Below the pieces are notes generated by a model. The model had not been told where the DNA came from. It worked only from the letters and a program-made list of their open reading frames with translations, and searched no databases. From assembly GCA_013140775.1 (NCBI GenBank), contig JABFSA010000125.1, forward strand, positions 1 to 34,280: 34,280 bases of DNA, given 5' to 3'. The position numbers and the translations under genes were made by a program. Shown in pieces: positions 1 to 8,274 of the stretch. Each line of letters opens with the position of its first letter. Position 1 is the first letter of the stretch. This stretch comes from Acidobacteriota bacterium. GTDB taxonomy: Bacteria > Acidobacteriota > Vicinamibacteria > Vicinamibacterales > UBA2999.

Positions 1-781
1 CGATGTCGGCGCTCGGAGGCGCCGGCAGGGTCAGCTTCGGTAAAGCAGGTCGGTTCTGTCCCAGCGGCTCCTGCTCCATGCGTTTGTCAAGCAGCACCAT
101 CGTCGGCGCCATCGGCGGTGTGGCGGCAAGCCGGTACGCGCGAACCATCGACGACGAAAACTGATCCAGCCTGGTAGGCTGATGGTCCCACTTCAGATAG
201 CCGCGAACGATACTCGCCATATCCGTCGCGCCGTGGGCGGTAATCCCGCCGTCTAATTGAAAGCCGGTGGCCATCAACACCGGTACGCGGTCAACATACG
301 CGTTGTACACGGCCATCGATGCGTGCTGGATGCCGGTGACGCCGTGGAGCATGGGCATCAGCGAGGGCTTGCCCTCGATCTTCGCCCAGCCGTGGGCCAT
401 CGCCACCGCCGACTCCTCGTGCAGACACGTCAACCACTCTGGGCCGGTGTTCTTGCCGTAGTTGATGATCGATTCCTGCAGCCCGTCGAAGCTCGATCCA
501 GGATTCGACGCGATGTATTCAATGCCAAGCGCGCGGAGCACATCCACCATGTAGTCGGAGGCGGGATTCTCGACGATTCGAGCATCGACCACCGGCGCCG
601 GGCCGGCCTCTCTGGCCAGCGCGGCGGGGGTCGGGATCGGAGCCTGGGCGGCCCTAGCCGCGGTTTGTGCCTGCACACCCGGAAGATCTGTCGCCAGTGT
701 CGCCGCACCAGCGGCCGCGCTCACAGCGGCACCCTTCAGGAAGCCCCGGCGACCAACCATATCTTTCGAAGATCGCGCCAT
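1..781 (-). CDS. Tat-exported thiamine-diphosphate-dependent enzyme, N-terminal part
   Basis: The gene runs off the left edge, so only about 260 N-terminal residues are visible. Translation from the ATG at 779-781 gives a twin-arginine signal (VGRRGFLKGAA, about residues 9-19) followed by an Ala-rich h-region. The pyrimidine-binding domain of the acetolactate synthase / benzoylformate decarboxylase superfamily starts near residue 60. Its landmarks are a SNPGSSF segment and LHEESAVAMAHGWAK, whose Glu after HE is the usual cofactor-activating residue. A GGAGGACAG ribosome site precedes the start; a second in-frame ATG at 758-760 is less likely because it would clip the Tat n-region. Most relatives are cytosolic, so export is unusual. 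The substrate cannot be read from this half. Family assignment is secure, specific function unknown. Confidence 0.85.
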   Translation of the reverse strand, partial: MARSSKDMVGRRGFLKGAAVSAAAGAATLATDLPGVQAQTAARAAQAPIPTPAALAREAGPAPVVDARIVENPASDYMVDVLRALGIEYIASNPGSSFDGLQESIINYGKNTGPEWLTCLHEESAVAMAHGWAKIEGKPSLMPMLHGVTGIQHASMAVYNAYVDRVPVLMATGFQLDGGITAHGATDMASIVRGYLKWDHQPTRLDQFSSSMVRAYRLAATPPMAPTMVLLDKRMEQEPLGQNRPALPKLTLPAPPSADI

Positions 782-1012
782 CTCTGCTGTCCTCCCAAGT
801 CGTCGCGTGGTTGCGGCGCAGGATCTCGCCCGCCAGCGATCACGCGAGACAGTCCGACCCCGCTGCGAAGATATCTCGAACTCGCGGGTACTCTAGCTAA
901 GCTCGCTGTGGGCACAGCGCAACAAGTCAAAGACTCGTAGCGTGGGCTAATGCTTCAGTCCTGGCTGCCTTCGCCCGACTATGACTTAGCCCTTCACACC
1001 CTCCTGGGGCAA

Positions 1013-1028
1013 TACCCTCAAAAGGGTA
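1013..1028. promoter_or_regulatory. Palindromic operator-like site upstream of the 1087 gene
   Basis: The perfect inverted repeat TACCCT-CAAA-AGGGTA lies in the divergent region between the 781 (-) and 1087 (+) genes. A very similar palindrome is at 8035-8051, upstream of the paralogous cytochrome c/PHM gene. The half-sites resemble the TACYYMT heptamer known for NarL-type regulators, and a NarL/FixJ regulator is encoded at 8275-8886. That this regulator binds here is inference. No other structure was seen in the 782-1067 intergenic region. Confidence 0.45.
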
Positions 1029-1067
1029 GTGTTGGGGGCTCGGGATCGAGGCGACGGTCATCGGAAA

Positions 1068-1086
1068 GGTGGGCTACAATCCCACC
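1068..1086 (+). promoter_or_regulatory. Hairpin directly before a GTG start
   Basis: GGTGGG and CCCACC form a perfect 6-bp stem around a 7-base loop and end immediately before the GTG at 1087. The left arm holds the only purine-rich ribosome-site candidate. If 1087 is the start, folding could mask that site; if translation begins at GTG 1069 the hairpin is coding. Confidence 0.3.
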
Positions 1087-2262
1087 GTGAACAAGAGCCT
1101 CGTGACCGTTGCAGCCGGGTACGCGATGGCGGTCGGGCTCCTCTGGCCACGCGAGGCGTCTCCTCACATTCCGGTCACGACGACCGTATTGTTCAATCGG
1201 GAAATAGTGACGCTCTTCCAGAGCAAGTGCCTGCAATGTCACATCACTGGCGGCATGGCCATGTCGCTGGCCACGTATGAAGAGGCACGCCCCTGGGCGG
1301 TCGCCATCAAGGAGGAGATTCTCGATCGGCGCATGCCACCCTGGCCGGCTGAACGCGGATATGGTGAATTCGCGAATGACCTCGGCCTCACGACACGCGA
1401 GCGTGACTTCCTCCTCTCATGGATCGATGGTGGCGCGCCGAAGGGCGATAGCGAGCCGCCGGCATACATGGATCACAGCACGCACTGGATGCTCGGGACT
1501 CCCGACGTCCTGCTGACGGCCGAACCGGCGGCCATCGTCGAACCGGGACGTCCGGTTGGCTTCAAGCGCATCATCATGGACACAGCGATGACCCAGGAGC
1601 GATGGCTCCGGGCATTCGACTACAAACCGGCGAACCCGGGTATCGTTCGCGCGGCTTTCTTCACGCTGCTAGAATCGGGGCAATACCTCGGCGCCTGGAC
1701 ACCATGGCGCACCACCATGCAGATTCCCGACGATGTCGGAATCAGAATTCCTTCGCGCGCGAGAATTGCGATTGACGTGGTGTATCAGTCCGTGTCCGAA
1801 CTCGTCGTCGACGCGCCGCGTCTCGGCCTCTACTTCGCCGCCGCCAGGCCGGCTCATGAGCTGGCTACGACCGTTCTGAAACCACAACAGCCGGCATCCA
1901 CAACTGACGCGTTCGCACCACGGCTCACGGCCAACATCGTGTTGCCGAGTGACACGTCGATTGTCGAAATGCGCCCCGACATGGGCCCGGGAGGACGATC
2001 GATCGAGGTGAAAGCGAAGCGACCGGACGGTTCGTCCCAGGTACTGCTGTGGATCAGGAATTTCCGTCAGGAGTGGCAGACGTCCTATGTCTTCCAGCGG
2101 CCCGTCACGCTCCCCAAGGGCTCCATCGTCCAGGCCATCGCCTACTTCGACTCCGTCCGACGCTCACCAGCGCAGTTCACGCTGACGTTCAGCAGCCACG
2201 AGGCGGCTCCCGGAAGCTTCACTTCTGCATTCGGACCGCGTCCTCCAGTGCCAGGACGTTGA
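1087..2262 (+). CDS. Exported cytochrome c protein with a degenerate PHM-like domain
   Basis: The 391-residue product opens with a signal peptide (MNKSLVTVAAGYAMAVGLLW) and carries one haem motif, CLQCH, at residues 48-52. A segment RPWAVAIKEEILDRRMPPW matches the cytochrome part of the protein at 6471-7859. The C-terminal half aligns in order with that protein's copper type II monooxygenase (PHM-like) region. All the copper-ligand positions have changed: the His-His pair is in IVRAAFF, the HYT position reads VVYQS, and HMHLRG reads DMGPGG. The domain is therefore probably not a copper enzyme, while the haem should be functional. GTG 1087 was chosen because it gives a clean signal peptide; an in-frame GTG at 1069 would add six residues. 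The 3' end overlaps the convergent gene at 2219 by 44 bases. Confidence 0.8.
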   Translation: MNKSLVTVAAGYAMAVGLLWPREASPHIPVTTTVLFNREIVTLFQSKCLQCHITGGMAMSLATYEEARPWAVAIKEEILDRRMPPWPAERGYGEFANDLGLTTRERDFLLSWIDGGAPKGDSEPPAYMDHSTHWMLGTPDVLLTAEPAAIVEPGRPVGFKRIIMDTAMTQERWLRAFDYKPANPGIVRAAFFTLLESGQYLGAWTPWRTTMQIPDDVGIRIPSRARIAIDVVYQSVSELVVDAPRLGLYFAAARPAHELATTVLKPQQPASTTDAFAPRLTANIVLPSDTSIVEMRPDMGPGGRSIEVKAKRPDGSSQVLLWIRNFRQEWQTSYVFQRPVTLPKGSIVQAIAYFDSVRRSPAQFTLTFSSHEAAPGSFTSAFGPRPPVPGR

Positions 2263-3229
2263 AGGTGAACGACACCGTCGTGAGGTGATCCTTCCGCAGG
2301 AACTGGCTCCATGCGCGATACCGGCCCGGGTGAGGCATGTAGCCCTCAAACGTGACATACGGTCCCCCGAATCCCTTTGTAACCTCGGACTCGGCCCATT
2401 CGCTGGGATGCGAGTGCACGTACTCCCGAAGGTCCTCGCTGAGTATCAGGGTGTGGCCGAATGCACCCAGGTACGGCTGCAGGTCGGTAATCGGCTGGCC
2501 GGTGGCTGCATCCGTCAGCGTGAATCGGAGATGGCCGTATTGGCCGGCAATGAATATCAGCGGGTCGAGCTCGACCGAGGCGGTAGTGGAGTCGACGGTC
2601 TTCGTGAGCACAGCGTCCGGCTCGATGTGCGCAGCCTGCGACTCCAAATCCTCATCGAAGTCCGTCGTCACCAGCGTCCGGCCCAGGAACTGCGGTGAGC
2701 CACCGCTGGGAACGAAGTCCGACAACACCCGATAGTATCCAGGCTTCGGGAGCGTGAGCCTCAACTCCCAGGAGCCATCCGTCTGCAATTCAGGATGAAG
2801 ATGCTGGAAGTCGGTCAGGTCTTGGCTGACGACGAACAGGTGATACCGCTTGTCGTGGACGACCTCGTAGTTCTTGACCACGTCACCGGTACGTGGATGT
2901 CGCACGCTGAAGATCATCGTGAAGGGCATCCCTGAAGGCACCGCCACCGGCAACGTCGTGAAATCGAGCACGTAGTCGCGCGTGTCGTATGGGTTCCCCG
3001 GGATCAACGCCATGCCGCAAATCGGGCACTTTCCGGCTTCGTGCGCGGTATGGTCCTGATGCATCGGGCAGAACCACCCGGTAATCGGCTCTGGATTGTC
3101 GGCGGTGGAGGTGTCGATGGTTGTCGCAGACGTCGTGGAAGGTATCTGCGTCTCCTGAGCGCGGGGGTGGGATACCGCACCGGCGAGCGCGGCGAAGGCC
3201 AATGCAACGACGCAAGGAAGGTGCTTCAT
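2219..3229 (-). CDS. Exported protein with heavy-metal-binding domain
   Basis: A 336-residue exported protein. After the signal peptide (MKHLPCVVALAFAALAGA) comes a heavy-metal-binding domain with CPMH at residues 54-57 and CPICGM at 68-73, the pattern found in CusB-type efflux adaptors and copper ATPases. The remaining 250 residues form beta-rich segments with several His-containing stretches (FQHLHPEL, YVHSHPSEW) that could add metal ligands. This part resembles FixH/YtkA-like domains but I cannot name it firmly. The ATG at 3227-3229 overlaps the stop of the upstream DUF3347 gene by four bases (ATGA), so the two are translationally coupled. A longer open frame to 3616 lies over that gene and is rejected. 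Likely a periplasmic copper-binding partner of the upstream dehydrogenase genes. Confidence 0.8.
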   Translation of the reverse strand: MKHLPCVVALAFAALAGAVSHPRAQETQIPSTTSATTIDTSTADNPEPITGWFCPMHQDHTAHEAGKCPICGMALIPGNPYDTRDYVLDFTTLPVAVPSGMPFTMIFSVRHPRTGDVVKNYEVVHDKRYHLFVVSQDLTDFQHLHPELQTDGSWELRLTLPKPGYYRVLSDFVPSGGSPQFLGRTLVTTDFDEDLESQAAHIEPDAVLTKTVDSTTASVELDPLIFIAGQYGHLRFTLTDAATGQPITDLQPYLGAFGHTLILSEDLREYVHSHPSEWAESEVTKGFGGPYVTFEGYMPHPGRYRAWSQFLRKDHLTTVSFTFNVLALEDAVRMQK

Positions 3230-3666
3230 CGCGTACCCTTGATTTCGCTTCCGCAGGCCAGCATCGCCTTTCCGTAGTAGGGGTTCGCCATCGTGTCTGT
3301 ACGCTGTGCCCAGGACGCCTTCTTCATAGGGCACAGGAATGCGTGGACGCCCGGCAACCTGGCATCCAGGAATTTTGGGACTAGCGCAGCGGACAACGCC
3401 GCGAACTCCTCGCGTGCCCTGTCGATGGCCTTCGCCGCAGCCACGCGCTCGGCCGCCGCCTGCGCGGCCGTGCCGGCAATCTGTCCCGCGAACGGGACCA
3501 GCGCCTTCGCATGTGTGCTGACGGTTTCCATCCCGTCCCCCGCGAGCACCACCCGGATCGCTTCGTAGTGTTCGAACGCCTGCGCCACCGGCGTAGCGGT
3601 CTGTGCGACAGCCCACACGGGCGCGAGCATCATCAAGAATGCTGCAATCGTCGATCGCACAGTCAT
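3226..3666 (-). CDS. Exported DUF3347-type protein
   Basis: A 146-residue protein with a signal peptide (MTVRSTIAAFLMMLAPVWAVAQ), a helical middle, and the DUF3347 signature near the C-terminus: FLCPMKKASWAQ, then NPYYGKAMLACGSE. In known proteins this domain occurs alone or attached to CusB-family metal efflux adaptors and is associated with copper binding; the Cys-Pro-Met and Met-x-x-Cys-Gly residues are the plausible ligands. It starts 20 bases after the PQQ dehydrogenase stop and overlaps the next gene by four bases. The start at 3664-3666 was chosen over a TTG at 3699 because it gives a normal signal peptide. Confidence 0.8.
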   Translation of the reverse strand: MTVRSTIAAFLMMLAPVWAVAQTATPVAQAFEHYEAIRVVLAGDGMETVSTHAKALVPFAGQIAGTAAQAAAERVAAAKAIDRAREEFAALSAALVPKFLDARLPGVHAFLCPMKKASWAQRTDTMANPYYGKAMLACGSEIKGTR

Positions 3667-3685
3667 GACTGTATTCCGTGTCCTC

Positions 3686-5848
3686 TCAGTTCTCAGCAAG
3701 CTCGAACACGTACAACGAATTCCCGCTGAGCGGGTAGATAATCTCCGGCGTCAGGAGGCTCGGCACCTGGCGCGGGCTCCCGCCGCCCAGCCCGGTAGTC
3801 ACGGCGATGTACTGCTTTCCGTCGGCGGTGAACGAGATGGGAAAGCCCTGCACCGACGTGCCCAGGCGTGTCTGCCACAGGATCTTCCCTGACCGGACGT
3901 CGAACGCACGGAAGTTGCGATCCAGATCGCCCACAAACGCCAGGTCTCCGCCTGTCGAGAGCACCGACGTCAGGAACGACGCCCGCTGTTCGTAGCTCCA
4001 GACCTCCTTCATCGTCCTCACGTCGAACGCAGCGAGTTTGCCGAGCTGGCCGTTCGTGCCGGGCATCTCGAACCAGCCGCGGGCGGCGCCAGGGCCGGAA
4101 GCACCTGCCTTGAGCTCACCCCCTCGTCCAGCGATCTCGAGACACGACTGGTTGAGCGGAATTACGAGCAGCGCGGACCCGGGGTGATAGCTCATGGCCT
4201 GCCAGTTGTGACCGCCGAACGTGCTGGGGCACGCGGTCACCGGCTGTCCGACCTTGGCTCCGATGATATCCGCGCGGTAGGTCGGCGTGCCGGTCTTCGG
4301 ATCGATGGAGTCAAAGATATTCTGGAAGACCGTTTCCTTGTGTCCCATGAACTGGCCGGTCTGACGGTCGAGCTTCCAGAGAATGCCAGGCTTGCCGATC
4401 GTGAAGACGGCCTTACGTCCGTCGACGTCGACGAGCACGCGCTCGAACACTTCGTCCAGGTCCAGCGCTTCCCCGGGCGCGTGCTGAAAGTGCCAGACGA
4501 GCTTTCCTGTATCGGGATTGAGCGCCAGGGTCGAGCTCGTATACAGCGCTTTGTCCAGTGCACTCATACCGCGGCTCGCCGGCACCCACGGCTTCGCTTG
4601 TGCGGTGCCCCAGTAGGTGAGGTTAAGGTCGGGATCGTAGCTCCCAGTAATCCAGGTCTCGCCGCCGGCGCGGAACGTCATCGGCTGTGTACCCCAGGTG
4701 TCGCCACCGGGCTCCCCAGGGCGAGCGATCGTGTTGAACTGCCACTCGATCCTCCCTGTGGTCGCATCGAGCGCCGTGATGTAGCAGCCGTCTCCCGTAA
4801 AACGCGAGCAGCCGGCCAGGCCCTGGATAAGCTTGCCTTTGACCACGAGCGGTCCCGATACCGTCATGAAGCCCTTCTCACGGTCGGCGAAGCGCGTCTC
4901 CCACACCCGGGAACCATTGCGGGCATCGATCGCCACCATGCGTGCGTCGCTTGTGGCAATGAACACTTTGTCTTGATAGATCGCCATGTCGCGCATCGGT
5001 CCGCCCTGTTCTGGACCCGCGCGATACTCCCAGATCAAGTCTCCCGTGCGGCCATTGATCGCTTGGACCACGTTGCCCGTATGTACAAGGTAAAGGACGC
5101 CGTTGTGCGCGAGCGGCATCGGCTGGCTCCCGCCGGTAGTACCCAAGCCACCCTCGTTCATGTTCCACACCCAGGCGAGGCGCAAGCGCCTCACGTTGTC
5201 GCGCGTGATCTGCATGAGGGGGCTGTAGCTCCAGGCCTGGTAGCTGCGCCGAGCCATCAGCCAGTCGCCTGCGGGCGGCGTTCGAAGCATTTCGTCAGTG
5301 ACGGGCACGTAGCCAGGCACCTCTCCGGCGACGGTGCGTCCGGTTCGTGCCGCTCGGGGCGTCGCGGCGGCTGCTCCCGCTGCAGCGCCTCGGCCTCCCT
5401 GGGGACCCGGGGCTGCCGGTACTCCCGCGGCTTGCTGCATCCCGATCGCGCCAATGCGAGCAGTGACGGCCGGCGTCAGTGCTTGCGGTCCGGCCGGGGC
5501 GCCATTCGCCTCAAGGATGTAGGCGACGATGCTCGCGGCTGTGGCCGCGTCCACCGTTCCAGGAGCGCCAGGGGGCATCGTCTTTGTGATCAATGCGACG
5601 AGGTCGGCCGTCGTCGACGTGTTCCAAGAGCTCATGAAGTTACCGCCCGCGAGTTGGGGCGCCTCGTTCAGACCGCCAAGGTCGGGCTGATGGCATCCGG
5701 CACAGGTCGTGGCGTACGCCGCACGGCCAGCGGTGGCCTGAGCCGCCGTGTACACGGGCGCCTGCGGCTGCTGCGCGGCCATCACTGCAAGCGCGCACGC
5801 GCCCGTGAATCCGATGGTGAACAGCCAGAACCTGTGAGTGGTGATCAT
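3686..5848 (-). CDS. PQQ-dependent dehydrogenase with N-terminal cytochrome c domain
   Basis: A 720-residue periplasmic quinoprotein. A signal peptide of about 26 residues is followed by a cytochrome c domain with CAGCH at residues 49-53 and a likely Met ligand in [10 protein letters not shown] near 91. An Ala/Gly-rich linker leads to a PQQ beta-propeller with repeated tryptophan-docking blades (for example [36 protein letters not shown]) and the GGDTWG motif of alcohol-dehydrogenase-type quinoproteins. The haem domain is N-terminal, whereas classical quinohaemoprotein alcohol dehydrogenases carry it at the C-terminus. Substrate electrons would pass from PQQ to haem. The substrate cannot be read from sequence. 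It starts eight bases after the CHRD gene stop with TAGGAG as ribosome site, and is second in a four-gene operon. Confidence 0.9.
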   Translation of the reverse strand: MITTHRFWLFTIGFTGACALAVMAAQQPQAPVYTAAQATAGRAAYATTCAGCHQPDLGGLNEAPQLAGGNFMSSWNTSTTADLVALITKTMPPGAPGTVDAATAASIVAYILEANGAPAGPQALTPAVTARIGAIGMQQAAGVPAAPGPQGGRGAAAGAAAATPRAARTGRTVAGEVPGYVPVTDEMLRTPPAGDWLMARRSYQAWSYSPLMQITRDNVRRLRLAWVWNMNEGGLGTTGGSQPMPLAHNGVLYLVHTGNVVQAINGRTGDLIWEYRAGPEQGGPMRDMAIYQDKVFIATSDARMVAIDARNGSRVWETRFADREKGFMTVSGPLVVKGKLIQGLAGCSRFTGDGCYITALDATTGRIEWQFNTIARPGEPGGDTWGTQPMTFRAGGETWITGSYDPDLNLTYWGTAQAKPWVPASRGMSALDKALYTSSTLALNPDTGKLVWHFQHAPGEALDLDEVFERVLVDVDGRKAVFTIGKPGILWKLDRQTGQFMGHKETVFQNIFDSIDPKTGTPTYRADIIGAKVGQPVTACPSTFGGHNWQAMSYHPGSALLVIPLNQSCLEIAGRGGELKAGASGPGAARGWFEMPGTNGQLGKLAAFDVRTMKEVWSYEQRASFLTSVLSTGGDLAFVGDLDRNFRAFDVRSGKILWQTRLGTSVQGFPISFTADGKQYIAVTTGLGGGSPRQVPSLLTPEIIYPLSGNSLYVFELAEN

Positions 5849-5855
5849 CGGACTC

Positions 5856-6296
5856 CTACGGTAACAGCCAACCCCAGAGATTTCCCCCAGGGGCCTTCTC
5901 GCTCTGGATCTGGACGTACAAACGACCGCGTCTCAAGTCGTCCACCTGCGCCGGTGTCAGCGCCAACTCACCAGAGACACTACCCTTCGTCGCCTGTGTG
6001 ACGACGAGGTCGAGCACGCCGGGACCGCGGATCCCTTTGGGCGCCACGTGTACACGCGCGGTCGTCGCGGGTGTCTGCAGACCCTCGAATGTTCCGGTGA
6101 CCGTCAGCGTCGTGCCTCTAAGCGTCCCGGTCGCCGAACCAGATCCGGTCAGGCTCGCGGCGGTGGAGGCCTGGACCGGAACCGAGGACAGCCGCGCCTT
6201 GTACGTTGAGGCGGTGGCCTGTGCCACGACCGTGTGGCCGCCGCTCGTCACGGCCACCACCACGAGAAGAGCGGCAGCAGATCGCGGGAGTGTCAT
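5856..6296 (-). CDS. Exported CHRD-domain protein
   Basis: A 146-residue secreted protein. The signal peptide ([27 protein letters not shown]) is followed by one CHRD domain, a beta-sandwich first described in chordin and common in bacterial exported proteins. The diagnostic residues are visible: [17 protein letters not shown], then [12 protein letters not shown], then [18 protein letters not shown] and the closing [10 protein letters not shown]. No enzymatic activity is known for the domain. It is the first gene of the operon with the PQQ dehydrogenase, DUF3347 and metal-binding genes, separated from the dehydrogenase start by seven bases. Its upstream gap (6297-6470) holds a short inverted repeat, ACCCTGAAGGGT, but no clear promoter. 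Confidence 0.85.
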   Translation of the reverse strand: MTLPRSAAALLVVVAVTSGGHTVVAQATASTYKARLSSVPVQASTAASLTGSGSATGTLRGTTLTVTGTFEGLQTPATTARVHVAPKGIRGPGVLDLVVTQATKGSVSGELALTPAQVDDLRRGRLYVQIQSEKAPGGNLWGWLLP

Positions 6297-6470
6297 CGTA
6301 TTGGGTGCTCTCGAGGCCTGCGTGCAGGCCGTAGGTCGCGCCTCGATTCGAATGCTAGACCCTGAAGGGTGGCGGCAAGGGCGTACACCGTGTGTCGCAG
6401 AACTGACCCGCCGCGGCGAGGGCGAACCCTCAGGTCCGCCCTCGGCTGATGTGCGTGCGGGTGGCCCCGT

Positions 6471-7859
6471 TCAGTTCGTCGCTAACGTGGCTCTTAGCGC
6501 GTCAAGCGTCGGACCGGGGGCGCCTTTCGGCAACTTCGCAACGCCGGTCTCCGCGAATAGCTTCGACGGATCCTTTATCTTGGGATCAACCAAGAAGCTC
6601 AGGAAACAGTTCTGCATCTCGTCCCAGTTCTGTGGACCCCAGAACACGACCTTCGTGGGATCGGGGTTGTACCTATTTTCCGTGGAATTGTCGTAATGCG
6701 CGACCCCGATGATCCGGGTTCCTTTCGGCAAGGGAAGCGGCTCTTCCAGATCGACTCCCAACTGCCAGTTGAAGTCCCACGTGCTCTTGAAAATCGTTTT
6801 CGACTCGCCAGAGGGGGAGATGAGGCGTATTTCGTAGTCCTTCCCGCGCAGGTGCATATGGGGCTGAATATAGGCCAACTGGACGTTGTCAGCGACGACG
6901 GACAGCTCCGACACGATCTCTTGGTTGCGGGCACCAGCCGGGATAACGAGATTGAAGGCCTGTGGACCCGAGTTGGAGAAGTATCGGAACTTGGGAGGAA
7001 CCTTGGTGAATTTCAGCGCGAGCCTGGAGCGGTCGGTCGTTTCCTTGCCAATCGCGGTGTAGTGCATGTTGAAGATGATGTCCGATCCTTTCGGCACGAA
7101 CTTCGCCGATTCGTACAGGCTGAAGTCCTGCGCACCGAGGCCGGGATTGTACTTACCCAACAGGTCCGCGGGTTCTTCGGCCGGTCCACGGCCGGCGCGC
7201 ATGGTCGGGTCGGCCGTATCGTAGGCCACGCCGGGGACGGCGTTCTTCATGAACGTGGATCCGGGCGGGCGAACGTTGGCCCGCATGTGATGGACGGCCT
7301 CCCTATTGCCCGGACGCAGGTCGGCGGCGACCACCCACCGATCCTCCGGGAAGTTCACCTTGACTAGGATGTTCTGATAGTTGATGGTCCCGGTCGCCTG
7401 CAGGGGAACGTCCATCGGCATCTCGATGATCATGTCCGGTTCGAATCCCCAGCCATCCACGAACTTCACCGGCTCGGGCTTGTCCTTCGCGTCGCCTTCG
7501 GGTGCGCTGCCGTCGGCCCACGTGACCAGTGTCTTGATGTCGGCATCGCTCAGCCGCCGGTCATCCCTGAAATGGCCGTACGCAGGATCGACGAACGAGG
7601 GCGGCATCTTCCTCGAGAGCACGGCGGTCTTGATGGCCTTCGCCCACGGCCGTACCCCCTGATAGGAGAGCAAGGACATCGGGCCGATCTCGCCGGGCCG
7701 GTGGCATGTCTGGCAGTTCTTCTGCAAGACCGGCAGCACGTCCCTGTTGAAGGTAACGACGGTGGTAGCATTACCTTCCTGCGCCGTTACCCGCATGGAA
7801 GCAATCGTCGCCCCTGCGCCGACCAAGACTCCGACGAGAACTACGCTTTTCCACGACAT
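6471..7859 (-). CDS. Exported cytochrome c / PHM-like copper protein
   Basis: A 462-residue exported protein. The signal peptide (MSWKSVVLVGVLVGAGATIA) precedes a cytochrome c-like segment with CQTCH at residues 49-53 and a MPPSF segment near 85. The C-terminal two thirds resemble the two-lobed copper type II, ascorbate-dependent monooxygenase fold (PHM). The six ligand positions appear conserved: His190-His191 (AVHHM), His266 (FNMHYT), His334 and His336 (PHMHLRG), and Met415 (WDEMQNCF). A hydroxylase fed by haem rather than ascorbate is possible but inferred. A GGGAGGAG ribosome site fixes the start at 7857-7859; a longer frame to 7958 lacks one. It is a paralogue of the 1087-2262 gene and has a similar palindrome about 180 bases upstream. 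Confidence 0.85.
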   Translation of the reverse strand: MSWKSVVLVGVLVGAGATIASMRVTAQEGNATTVVTFNRDVLPVLQKNCQTCHRPGEIGPMSLLSYQGVRPWAKAIKTAVLSRKMPPSFVDPAYGHFRDDRRLSDADIKTLVTWADGSAPEGDAKDKPEPVKFVDGWGFEPDMIIEMPMDVPLQATGTINYQNILVKVNFPEDRWVVAADLRPGNREAVHHMRANVRPPGSTFMKNAVPGVAYDTADPTMRAGRGPAEEPADLLGKYNPGLGAQDFSLYESAKFVPKGSDIIFNMHYTAIGKETTDRSRLALKFTKVPPKFRYFSNSGPQAFNLVIPAGARNQEIVSELSVVADNVQLAYIQPHMHLRGKDYEIRLISPSGESKTIFKSTWDFNWQLGVDLEEPLPLPKGTRIIGVAHYDNSTENRYNPDPTKVVFWGPQNWDEMQNCFLSFLVDPKIKDPSKLFAETGVAKLPKGAPGPTLDALRATLATN

Positions 7860-8274
7860 ATCAGCTCCTCCCAACGTTGACCGCCAGAGCCTAACGAGAA
7901 AATTGGTTCGGAAATCGTGCCCGGAAGTCCACCGAAGACGCCAAGAGCAAGGGTGCATAACAGAGGGCCAATGCCCTGGTCCTTAAGGCACCGCGTGCAC
8001 ACGTAACCTACTCTCTCACGACCGCTTGCGACAATACCCCTAATAGGGGATGGTACATCTGGACTACTTTGCCAGGTTGCCGACTGGTCCAGGGTGAGCT
8101 CAGCTGGTTCTGTTCCCAAAACGACACGATTGCGCACAGCAGCTAGGAGTGTGCGCGGCAGAACTGTTTCGGCCAGATTTTCGGGGTACTGTGACCCCTC
8201 CCCGGGTGCCGATCGTCGCTCCTGGGGCAACGTCGTGACCTGAAAATTCGTGCCGTTTTCTGGCGCGCAGACTC
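7860..8274. other. 415-base intergenic region
   Basis: This region separates the response-regulator stop from the cytochrome c/PHM gene, both on the minus strand. It carries the palindrome at 8035-8051; otherwise I see no gene, and the open frames crossing it lack ribosome sites and family features. Confidence 0.5.
8035..8051. promoter_or_regulatory. Palindromic operator-like site upstream of the 6471-7859 gene
   Basis: TACCCCTAATAGGGGAT is an inverted repeat centred on base 8043 (CCCCTA-A-TAGGGG). It matches the site at 1013-1028 in its CAATACCC entry and AGGG exit. Each half resembles the NarL-family heptamer TACYYMT. It lies between the regulator gene (8275-8886) and the cytochrome c/PHM gene. 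Control of that gene by the adjacent regulator is inference. Confidence 0.5.

Noticed and set aside
2219..3616. 465-codon version of the heavy-metal-binding protein
   Set aside because: The extra N-terminus lies wholly over the DUF3347 gene. The ATGA overlap at 3226-3229 gives a coupled start with a proper signal peptide.
4184..6001. 605-codon plus-strand open frame
   Set aside because: It is the GC-driven shadow of the PQQ dehydrogenase on the other strand; it is Arg/His-rich with no domain, and the minus-strand gene has clear motifs.
6355..6375. ACCCTGAAGGGT as a third copy of the regulatory palindrome
   Set aside because: The half-site spacing is two bases instead of four or five and the flanking CAATA is missing, so I do not group it with the other two.
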